A stretch of 64,000 nucleotides of DNA. Origin: Fragum whitleyi. Its lineage: Eukaryota > Mollusca > Bivalvia > Cardiida > Cardiidae. A program made the position numbers and the translations under genes. The DNA is taken from assembly GCA_948146395.1 (NCBI GenBank), contig OX411543.1, forward strand, positions 19,176,363 through 19,240,362. Direction: 5' to 3'. Below the pieces are notes generated by a model that was given only the letters and a program-made list of their open reading frames with translations, was not told the DNA's origin and did no database searches. This document shows, one piece after another, positions 58,801 to 64,000 of the stretch. Numbering within the stretch: position 1 is the stretch's first letter; each line of letters opens with the position of its first letter.

Positions 58801-61578
58801 AAAGTGACTTTTCTCAGATACTAATCAATGGATACCAACTAAATTTTACAAGAATGATCCTTGAGTGACCCTTTATCAGTCTACAAAAAATCATTGTGAT
58901 CAGATGGAAAATATGCATTTTATGGGCGGAGGTCATTTCTCTATATGTTATATAGTCGAAAATTTGAAAATCATTTTCTCAGAATCTAATTTTTGGATAT
59001 CAACCAAATTTCACTGGAATGATCCTTGGGTGACCCTTTTTCAGTCTACAAAAAATCATTGTGAATGGATGGAAAATATGCATTTTATGGGCAGAGGTCA
59101 TTTCTCAATATGTTATATAGTGGAAAATTTGAAAATCATTTTCTCAGAATCTAATTTTTGGATATCAACCAAATTTCACTGGAATGATCCTTGAGTGACC
59201 CTTTATCAGTCTACGAAAAATCATTGTGATCGGATGAAAAATATTCATTTTATGGGCAGAGGTCATTTCTCAATATGTTATATTGTGGAAAATTTGAAAA
59301 TCATTTTCTTGGAATCTAATTTTTGGATATCAACCAAATTTCACTGGAATGATCCTTGAGTGACCCTTTATCAGTCTACAAAAAATCATTGTGATCGGAT
59401 GAAAAATATGTATTTTATGGGCAGAGGTCATTTCTCAATATGTTAAATAGTGGAAAATTCGAAAATCATTTTCTCAGAATCTAATTTTTGGATATCAACC
59501 AAATTTCACTGGAATGATCCTTGAATGACCCTTTATCAGTGTACCATAAATTATTTTGATTGGATGAAAAATATGTATTTTATGGGTGGAGGTCATTCCT
59601 CAATATGTTAAATAGTGGAAACTATGAAATCATTTTCACAGAATGTAACTGATGGATATCAATCAAACATTTTTGGTATGATCTTTGGGTGACCCATTAT
59701 CATGCATGATTTGATAAAAATATGTCTTTTAAGAGCATAGGTCATTTCTCTATCTGCTATATAGTTGAAACTTTGAAAATAATTTTCGACATTAGTAGAA
59801 CCCCAAATATCTAAAAATCTAGTCAAGACATTTATTTGCTTTTACAAGAATTTCAAGCCTGTGGAGCGACTCAAGCCATTCATGGCTTTCAAGTTTCACT
59901 CTCTAGTTCATTGTGAGATCTGGTATGAGCAAGGGCCACATTGGAAATAAAGGTTTGTTCCTTTAACTTGTTTTTCTCGGAATAATAAATAATGATATCA
60001 ATAAATAATTCATTCCATTGAAAGTTGTTGAAGTCGGCATAGATTCGTGTTTTCCATTTTCTGCTTTAAAACAATTATAAATCTCCAATACTTAAGAAAT
60101 AGATTTTAACAAATATTGTTAGCCAAATAGGCCATAGGAGAGTAAATTAGAGGTACTTACAAAGATTTTAGAGTCTTCAGGTTATATCATATATCACAAT
60201 GAATGGCAAGAGCTTTTGTAATAACTACAGCTTGATTAGTTGCAAAGTTTTGGAATTGCAGCAAAGCTATAACATTTAGACACCTTCAAATACCATCTAT
60301 ATATCTATATATATAACCCATCCTTTGTGTTGTGTATGAAAAAAATATCTAACGAGGTTGGGGGAATTGATAATTGTCTAGGCGCTGCCCACATCCGATT
60401 TAGATATTTTTTCATACAATACGCTAAGTACATATTAAACACAAAAAAAGTATTGCAACATCTAAATGTATGTAAATAAGAAAGTGCGTTCAATAATGGC
60501 AGAATATGAATCCCATAGAATATATATTGGACATTCTTTAATGCTTTTCGGTGGTTTATCGAGAAATAACGGTAGATTATCACTTGATAATCTCACTGCA
60601 AAAGCAGTGAAATTATCAAAAACTTATACCCTGCTTTTGTGCATTTCATCTTATCTGACGTCATCTATGCGGGGCGAAATAAGTGACGTCACAATGAACG
60701 TTGCATAGCAATCACGCGCAAAACGACGCACTTTACGAAAATATGTCCTAGAAATTTCACATTTTGTCTCATTTTTGCATTAAAGAAATAGAATAATCGT
60801 TTATTTTGCGTGTAAAATCGACTAATATTTCATTTCGTGAACAAAAAAGTTATATTTTCACTCGTGGCTCTGCCACTCGTGAAAATATAGCTTTTGTTGT
60901 TCACTCAATGAAATATAGATCGATCTTACACTGAAACAAACGATTATCCTCTATTTCTTGGTCGTGTACTATGCATACTGTTATATCCTTTTCAAAATAT
61001 TGTCCAGTTCTTTCAGATGTTGCAATAGTAACAACAATGTTTATATCCTACATGTGATCAAAGTGTTAGGAGAAAAGTTGCATCGTGATATTGGCCGTAC
61101 AGTAAGAGTGTGGATCACTCTTTGATAAGAGAAAATAATCAGGTTGAAATCCCATCTAGCACATTCCATCCAGCCATAGTTAATTGTGTACAAATAATGG
61201 ATTTAACATTTTCTTTTTATAATGGCCATGATATGCATGAAATTGCAGAATTGGAAAAAATGTCTTGTTTTTCAGTTTAATTACCAATTATAGGACCCAT
61301 TCAAATGTATTCTTGTGCATAAATTGCACCAATTTACCACAGCTCACTTTTTCATCAAAAGTTTGGTAAAACTCGGATGTTACAACACTTTTTTCTTTGT
61401 GTATAGCTTCTTTTCAAATTCACGAATTTTTCATCATCCTCAGCAACCTCTTTCAATTTGGACTAGTCTAAATTTCATAAAAAAAGGAAAAGGGGTAATA
61501 GCACATATCATATAATTTTGTTTTCAGAGGAATGCAATCTGCCCCGTGTGTCGACAGTCTGCTTCTCAAAGAGGATAA
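43649..61578 (+). CDS. RING-H2 E3 ubiquitin ligase (eight coding exons joined)
   Basis: Joined CDS: 43649-43837, 46293-47682, 50155-50246, 54392-54541, 56108-56338, 57034-57120, 57993-58217, 61528-61578. All junctions are GT-AG and the total of 2415 bases gives 804 residues with no internal stop. Residues 1-527 are Asn/Ser/Asp-rich and look disordered. Residues about 530-560 contain DEQLARQIAEE and DEDLARQLQ, an acidic helix resembling ubiquitin-binding helices. A conserved segment (DYEALWELAEGLG, about 712) precedes the RING. The RING zinc ligands are C756, C759, C774, H776, H779, C782, C793 and C796 (C-x2-C-x14-C-x-H-x2-H-x2-C-x10-C-x2-C), the RING-H2 pattern of E2-recruiting ligases. The segment before the RING recalls the YEELLxLGE region of BIG BROTHER-like RING proteins. 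I cannot assign a named orthologue. An acceptor at 43634 implies at least one 5' non-coding exon upstream. Confidence 0.9.
44165..45800. other. Intron sequence without clear features
   Basis: A short palindromic fragment (AGATTAGCCTGTACAG / TGTGCAGTATGATCTT) at about 44309-44341 resembles the interior of the MITE at 61660-61906. TTTTATGCCCCCCCATGA near 43895 is a fragment of the repeat seen at 49084. Otherwise AT-rich intron. Confidence 0.5.
45808..46153 (+). mobile_element. GGGTCAAAA-type MITE, copy 1
   Basis: TTCGTGTTTGACCCTTAAAC through GGGTCAATGACTCCTGAAAT match 57275-57652 in order. The centre is a hairpin, AATAAAGTGTCTTAGGACAC then TTTATT, at about 45978-46003. It overlaps the intronic run-in to exon 2 and creates the apparent N-terminal extension of that ORF. 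Confidence 0.75.
46293..47682 (+). CDS. RING ligase coding exon 2 (large)
   Basis: Acceptor ATCTTTTTTCAG, then N-T-T-P-R-P. It encodes 463 residues plus one base. It is rich in Asn, Ser and Asp, with a basic patch (NKSTKDKENKHKNSKKKEN) and acidic stretches, and no recognisable domain. The donor is GTAAGT at 47683, in phase 1. The open frame continues upstream to 46050, but that part lies in a repeat and is intronic. Confidence 0.88.
48298..48958 (+). repeat. Dispersed repeat interrupted by a MITE; relative at 62022-62330
   Basis: GTTGTTATAGAGAATGGTTCAG before and GTTCACAAATAAGAAACATA after the inserted MITE (48350-48704) match a continuous sequence at 62022-62092. A perfect hairpin, TCAATAGAATCG / CGATTCTATTGA, at about 48808-48838 lies in its right part. 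Confidence 0.7.
48350..48704 (+). mobile_element. GGGGTGTGG-type MITE, copy 3 (intact, 355 bp)
   Basis: It begins GGGGTGTGGAAATACGAC and ends GCATGGGAATTCCACACCCC. The central hairpin GAAGAAAATGCTG / CAGCATTTTCTTC is at about 48485-48522. Paired TCCATGGACAAGT motifs recur near both ends. Confidence 0.88.
49084..49460 (+). repeat. TTTTATGCCCCCG-type dispersed repeat
   Basis: It begins TTTTATGCCCCCGTATCGAA and contains TTGTCCGTCTGTCC. Two units sharing TTAACCAAAAAACTTAACAT are spaced 162 bases apart (49159 and 49321), with AAGGTCAAGGTCAT runs between. Similar fragments lie at 43895, 55255-55330 and 57213. Confidence 0.75.
49674..49851. mobile_element. MITE with TACAGTAGAATCC ends
   Basis: It begins TACAGTAGAATCCTGTTAAT and ends GGATTTCACTGTA, with internal GTTGCTATTA / TTAATAGCAAC motifs in both orientations. 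Confidence 0.7.
50155..50246 (+). CDS. RING ligase coding exon 3 (LARQ helix)
   Basis: The acceptor is a T-run followed by ACAG. The first two bases complete an Arg codon and then encode GQSFEDEQLARQIAEE through DEDLARQLQ, ending at a CAG/GTATTT donor in phase 0. The twin D/E-x-x-LARQ motifs resemble UIM/MIU-type ubiquitin-interacting helices; this is an inference. Confidence 0.88.
51374..51635. mobile_element. MITE with AGGTGCGTTCGTTAGAGC ends
   Basis: The left end AGGTGCGTTCGTTAGAGCAA and right end TTGCTCTAATGAAGGCACCT are inverted repeats of about 20 bases. The interior has AAGATTCTTAAGATTCTTA-type repeats. It lies in intron 4 of the RING gene. A hairpin, GAAGAAATTGC / AGTAATTTCTCC, sits just upstream (51290-51330). 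Confidence 0.78.
51737..54290 (+). mobile_element. Uninterrupted copy of the large non-autonomous transposon
   Basis: It starts AAGTTGGAATGCGGAGCAAT and ends CGCATTCCAACTT. It is collinear with 1813-3598 plus 5403-6206, with an unbroken join at about 53531, so it shows the element without the nested insertion. It lies in intron 4 of the RING gene and no transposase was seen. The right flank TTCAGCATGACAAGGGTTAA (54323-54342) is the end of another MITE family. Confidence 0.87.
54392..54541 (+). CDS. RING ligase coding exon 4
   Basis: Acceptor CCCTTTAATAG, 50 codons (MQDDLEQRAYPVPHP to RPLTVP), donor CCA/GTAAGT, phase 0 on both sides. Confidence 0.88.
54662..54825. mobile_element. Palindromic TTAA MITE (family member 3)
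   Basis: TTAAGGTAGTGGACCCATTA to GGTCCACAACCTTAA, diverged from members 1 and 2; in intron 5 of the RING gene. Confidence 0.85.
55982..56045. repeat. TTCACTCGTGGCTCTGCCACTC hairpin, copy 1
   Basis: The short hairpin core GTTCACTCGTGGCTCTGCC / ACTCATGAAAATAT recurs at 60850-60895 within a larger palindrome. Intron 5. Confidence 0.7.
56108..56338 (+). CDS. RING ligase coding exon 5
   Basis: Acceptor TTTATTTCAG, 77 codons ending GEESLVSIN, donor GTAAGT, phase 0. The last 35 codons are partly duplicated in the following intron (56371-56475). Confidence 0.88.
56371..56475 (+). pseudogene. Partial duplicate of RING ligase exon 5
   Basis: The 105 bases align without gaps to 56234-56338, and each copy is followed by GTAAG. 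Of the 35 codons, six differ silently and six change the residue (E to K, R to C, E to D twice, G to W, I to F). There is no stop or frameshift. No acceptor in the right phase lies between the two copies, so simple tandem inclusion is not possible; it is either a young relic or an exon used in a way I cannot see. Confidence 0.85.
56839..56907. repeat. Hairpin repeat (GGGTACTCATTTGAATCGTC)
   Basis: The arms TGGGTACTCATTTGAATCGT and ACGATTCCATTGGGTACCA pair around CTCGACA. A close relative lies at 63357-63432 and a related core at 17770. Confidence 0.75.
57034..57120 (+). CDS. RING ligase coding exon 6
   Basis: Acceptor TCTTTATTTCAG, 29 codons (RDPRMLATLLMERSP to DLNDYE), donor GAG/GTGAGT, phase 0. 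Confidence 0.88.
57275..57652 (+). mobile_element. GGGTCAAAA-type MITE, copy 2
   Basis: It begins AGGGCTCGTGTTTGACCC and ends GAAAATCTAGCACAAGC, collinear with 45808-46153. The central hairpin, ATATCTTTATAAGAGATTCA and its inverse (about 57448-57500), is near perfect but unrelated in sequence to the centre of copy 1. Confidence 0.78.
57993..58217 (+). CDS. RING ligase coding exon 7 (most of the RING)
   Basis: Acceptor CATTTCTGTAG, 75 codons. It carries the first six RING ligands: CLVC, then LPCCHIYHVTCIDEWLK. Donor AAA/GTAAGT in phase 0, 17 bases before a TTAA MITE. Confidence 0.92.
58235..58405. mobile_element. Palindromic TTAA MITE (family member 4)
   Basis: TTAAGGTAGTTGACCCGTAA to ATTACGGGTCCACTACCTTAA-type ends. 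It starts 17 bases after the donor-side end of RING exon 7. Confidence 0.88.
58415..58555 (+). repeat. tRNA-derived SINE-like sequence
   Basis: An A-box-like TGGCCTAGTGGTTTAAG at about 58425 and a B-box-like GTGGGTTCAGTTTC at about 58464 are at tRNA-like spacing, followed by a non-tRNA tail. A decayed SINE is likely; a working tRNA is not. Confidence 0.5.
58556..59800 (+). repeat. 165-bp tandem array in intron 8
   Basis: The unit carries AGAATCTAATTTTTGGATAT, CAACCAAATTTCACTGGAAT, GATCCTTGAGTGACCC, AATCATTGTGATCGGATG and GGTCATTTCTCAATATGTTA. Corresponding points lie at 58816, 58981, 59146, 59311, 59476 and 59640, so the spacing is 165 five times out of five within one base. A weaker first unit is near 58667. 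The array begins TTTTTAGCTCCACTAGCTGA, recalling the AGCTCACC repeat family. The 109-codon ORF at 58865-59194 is a by-product of the repetition. Confidence 0.92.
60337..60421. repeat. Short inverted repeat
   Basis: TGTATGAAAAAAATATCT and AGATATTTTTTCATACA bound an 85-bp segment in intron 8. Confidence 0.75.
60782..60959. repeat. Near-palindromic element with TTCACTCGTGGCTCTGCC core
   Basis: The left arm (AAGAAATAGAATAATCGTTT) pairs with the right arm (AAACGATTATCCTCTATTTC), and the inner arms AATATTTCATTTCGTGAAC / GTTCACTCAATGAAATAT also pair. The centre is the TTCACTCGTGG hairpin shared with 55982. Confidence 0.82.
61528..61578 (+). CDS. RING ligase coding exon 8 (end of the RING and stop)
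   Basis: Acceptor TTTTGTTTTCAG, then RNAICPVCRQSASQRG and TAA. CPVC supplies the last two zinc ligands. The protein ends 8 residues after the RING. Confidence 0.92.
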   Translation, partial: RNAICPVCRQSASQRG

Positions 61579-61659
61579 GCTACCAGTGATAGAGTTTTAT
61601 CTTAATTTATACAAGAATTGTTTTTAGTATTGATGATTTTACTTTGTCTGTAATACATA

Positions 61660-61906
61660 TTAACCCTTGTCATGCTGAACCCGGAATATTCCTGCTTTAA
61701 CAGGAGGTATAGACAAAGATCAGCCTGCACATCTGTGCAGTCTGATCTAAGTTTATACCACCTGAATTTCATTTATAAACCGAAAGGTGTAAAACAATGC
61801 ATTTCTGAAATCAATACATACTCACATTTGGTAACTTCCAGTGCTTTTAGTACTTTGATTTTACATTCATTTAGCAAAGATTTTTATTCAGCATGACAAG
61901 GGTTAA
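61660..61906. mobile_element. piggyBac-like MITE in the RING gene 3' UTR
   Basis: TTAACCCTTGTCATGCTGAA and TTCAGCATGACAAGGGTTAA are 20-bp inverted ends with TTAA outside CCC/GGG, as in piggyBac elements. It lies 82 bases after the RING ligase stop, so probably inside the 3' UTR if the transcript extends that far. One end of the same family is at 54323-54342. Confidence 0.85.
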
Positions 61907-62021
61907 TAATTTGTATATCATTTTACTTGTTAAATCTCTAATTCTGTTAAAAAGATATTGAAAACTTGCCAATGGAATGAATGATGTTTATTTACTGTAG
62001 TACAGTAAAACTTGTATGAAG

Positions 62022-62330
62022 CAACCTCAAATGAGTGGTTGTTAAAGAGAATGTTGGCTTAGTTCAGGTTTTGTTTACAAATAGGAAACAATATTTTGAT
62101 TGAATAGTATTACAAAATTCTGAAAGATCCTATGTTGTAAACACTCACTAGAATTGTCTCAATGAGATGATTCTATTGAGTTTTAACAGCATGGAATAAG
62201 TTTAGGATAATTCTTATTCCAATACTTTCTACTGCGTAAGATGTTTTGATTTTTAAAAAGGGTATTGCGATAATGGCCACATAAAATTCATGGCTTAATT
62301 GACGTGGTAGATTGAGCAAGATTGACTAAA
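62022..62330 (+). repeat. Dispersed repeat, uninterrupted relative of 48298-48958
   Basis: GGTTGTTAAAGAGAATG, TTTACAAATAGGAAACAATA and the hairpin CTAGAATTGTCTCAATGAGA then TGATTCTATTGAG follow the order at 48298-48958, without the inserted MITE. Confidence 0.7.
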
Positions 62331-62592
62331 ATGAATATACCAATGCTATGGTTAAGTGACCTTGCCACAGCAATATAACTGAATCCAAGACTTTGTTATC
62401 AGTTAACAACATAATAAGCATCCATGCATTTAGGAACATGAAAGTGGCCCTGCACAAATTTTCTATGGAACAGCTCATCTTGAGCATTTTCCTTAATAGT
62501 ATAGTGTAGTTTTCTTTGTAACAGAAAAGACTTGACTCAGAACTCAACACAGCCAATATCCTCAGACAACATTGTTTTATTTATACAATTAG

Positions 62593-62766
62593 ATACAGTC
62601 AAACCTGTGTTAGCAGGCACCTGTATTCAGCAAGCAAACTGTCTTAAGCAAGCGGCCACCAAGTTACCAATGAACAAATTGCACTAAAATTGACCTGTAT
62701 TAAGCAAGCACCTGTCACTTTTTTTAATGTCCCTTGGGTGCTTGCTTAAGACAGGTTTGACTGTAT
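62593..62766. mobile_element. MITE with ATACAGTCAAACCTGT ends
   Basis: ATACAGTCAAACCTGT and ACAGGTTTGACTGTAT are perfect inverted ends. The interior has AAGCAAGCACCTGT-like repeats in both orientations. Confidence 0.87.
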
Positions 62767-63350
62767 TTGTTAAAGATTTCTCAAGATAATTTAAGGGATA
62801 ATCTTTAATCTAAGTTAGATAGCAGCTAGTGGTTAGGAAAGGATGAAATGTGGTAGAACTGATGAAACACATGGGATCTCATTGGTGAATGGTCCAGGTG
62901 CTGCAATATAACTGAAAACGGTTAAAAGCAGTATTTAATCCCAAATAAGAAATTAAATAAATGAGTCATTGTATGTTGAATAGAAATTTAGTGTAGCATT
63001 CAGTATTTTTTTTTACATCATATTTTATTTGTTGTATGTGTGATTTTGGCTCTACTGGTAAAATGCACTTAATCTTTTCTAACCTGTGAAACAGATTTTC
63101 ATTACCCAAAGAAAAAAATTGCGGAAAAGAATAAATTACATGTAACTAGCAAATACTAACACTATTTTTCCGCTTGCTGTTTTCCTTTTAATATTTTTCT
63201 TTTCTTAATGACTTGCAATTATATACATAGCTTAATACATTACTTGTATGACTGTGTAAGCAAGAGCTGTTAAGGTAGGACGTGTTTTAGTCAGAGCCAA
63301 CAAGCAGAGGTACAGATAAGAGGGGGTAACTCCAGTCTAAAATCTTTATT
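62767..63350. other. No gene seen
   Basis: AT-rich 3' flank. AATAAA hexamers near 62956 and 63122 are possible polyadenylation sites of the RING gene, but nothing favours either. Confidence 0.5.
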
Positions 63351-63356
63351 TCCAAA

Positions 63357-63432
63357 TGAAACCCTATGTTGTGGGTACTCATTTGAATTGTCTCGTTGAG
63401 ACAATTCAAATGAGTACCCACAAAATAGAGTT
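63357..63432. repeat. Perfect hairpin (GTGGGTACTCATTTGAATTG)
   Basis: The arms GTGGGTACTCATTTGAATTG and CAATTCAAATGAGTACCCAC are exact inverses around TCTCGTTGAGA. It belongs to the same family as 56839-56907. Confidence 0.88.
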
Positions 63433-63853
63433 ATAAGAGCAAGGACTAGTAAAATATTTAAATACTGTCTCAATCTGTAGCGTTGACCAAGTCCTGAAGG
63501 CTTGTGTCCTAAATTACTTAGTATCAAAACCTGCCCACTTTATATTGTCGGTTATAACCTATTAGAATTTTCTCCAGTCTTAACTTTCAGGAAACTTTTG
63601 ACAGCCAGTAGAGCAACCCAAGCCTTAGTGATATATTTTAATTGTTATATGAAGTTTTGAAATTGCTGTGTTATGAATGACTATCATAATAAATGGTTTC
63701 ACTGTCAAAATGACCTTCTGTTCTTCAGTGTACCCCGTAATATCCCTTTGTCAAAAAGGGACATATCGGATCTGTCATGAAATTTTGTTTGAGGCAAGCA
63801 AATCCAAACTTAAGTCTAGAGTCCAAATGTTTTTTAAGCCAGCCTTGGCAAGC

Positions 63854-63991
63854 TTAAGGTTGTGGACCTGTAATAGTTCTGAAGGAATGTTTCGGAAGTC
63901 ATGGTGTTAATTGAGGTTTCCTTTTGGTTAACCTTGTGATAAATTATGAGCTCCAAAATGTTGTGCAACTATTACAGGTTCACGACTTTAA
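63854..63991. mobile_element. Palindromic TTAA MITE (family member 5, diverged)
   Basis: TTAAGGTTGTGGACCTGTAA to TTACAGGTTCACGACTTTAA. The interior is shorter than in the other members. Confidence 0.8.
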
Positions 63992-64000
63992 TAACTTAAA

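Noticed and set aside
58865..59194. 109-codon ORF with internal protein repeats
   Set aside because: The protein repeat is the 165-bp DNA tandem repeat (a multiple of three) read through; it is intronic.
58556..59800. CRISPR array (regular repeats)
   Set aside because: The units are 165 bp with no repeat-spacer alternation, and they lie in an intron of an animal gene.

Overview
The window reads as nuclear DNA from an invertebrate animal, most likely a bivalve mollusc. It is AT-rich and non-coding over most of its length. Genes are split by GT-AG introns. It is packed with short inverted-repeat transposons and with dispersed repeat families of a kind common in bivalve genomes (ends such as AGCTCACCTGAGCAC, TTTTATGCCCCC and TTAAGGTAGTGGACCC). 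The species assignment is inference from those repeats and from an invertebrate-type caveolin; nothing in the window names a species. There are no bacterial operons and no CRISPR array.

Layout. (1) Positions 1-10574 and 19042-29424 are two direct copies of one segment. They are nearly identical and differ by scattered substitutions, homopolymer changes and one 195-bp indel. The segment holds no recognisable gene. It contains a composite transposon with a second element nested inside it in reverse, long perfect hairpins, a roughly 986-bp tandem duplication and a TTAA-flanked palindromic MITE. (2) The spacer 10575-19041 carries one clear gene, a single-exon caveolin-family protein on the minus strand (13374-14003), among MITEs, a TTAA-flanked 770-bp element and arrays of about 150-bp units. 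(3) 29425-43600 is gene-poor. It contains a decayed Tc1-like transposon (32788-34371), an unassigned ORF at 37021-37382, and a MITE (37831-42269) interrupted by a young, internally deleted Ty3/gypsy-type LTR retrotransposon (37911-40918, identical LTRs) and a hAT-like element (41112-42171). (4) 43635-61578 is a plus-strand RING-H2 E3 ubiquitin ligase gene. I could join eight coding exons in frame to 804 residues. They encode a long disordered N-terminal half, a short acidic helix with two LARQ repeats and a C-terminal RING. Its introns hold many MITEs, a third copy of the large transposon and a 165-bp tandem array. (5) 61579-64000 is the gene's 3' flank, again rich in MITEs.

The two confident protein-coding genes (caveolin and RING ligase) have no visible functional link. 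Caveolin is a membrane-shaping scaffold and the RING protein is a ubiquitin ligase. The most unusual features are the near-identical segmental duplication, the divergent caveolin with a proline-rich tail, the frame-preserving partial exon duplication in the RING gene, and the layered transposon nesting.
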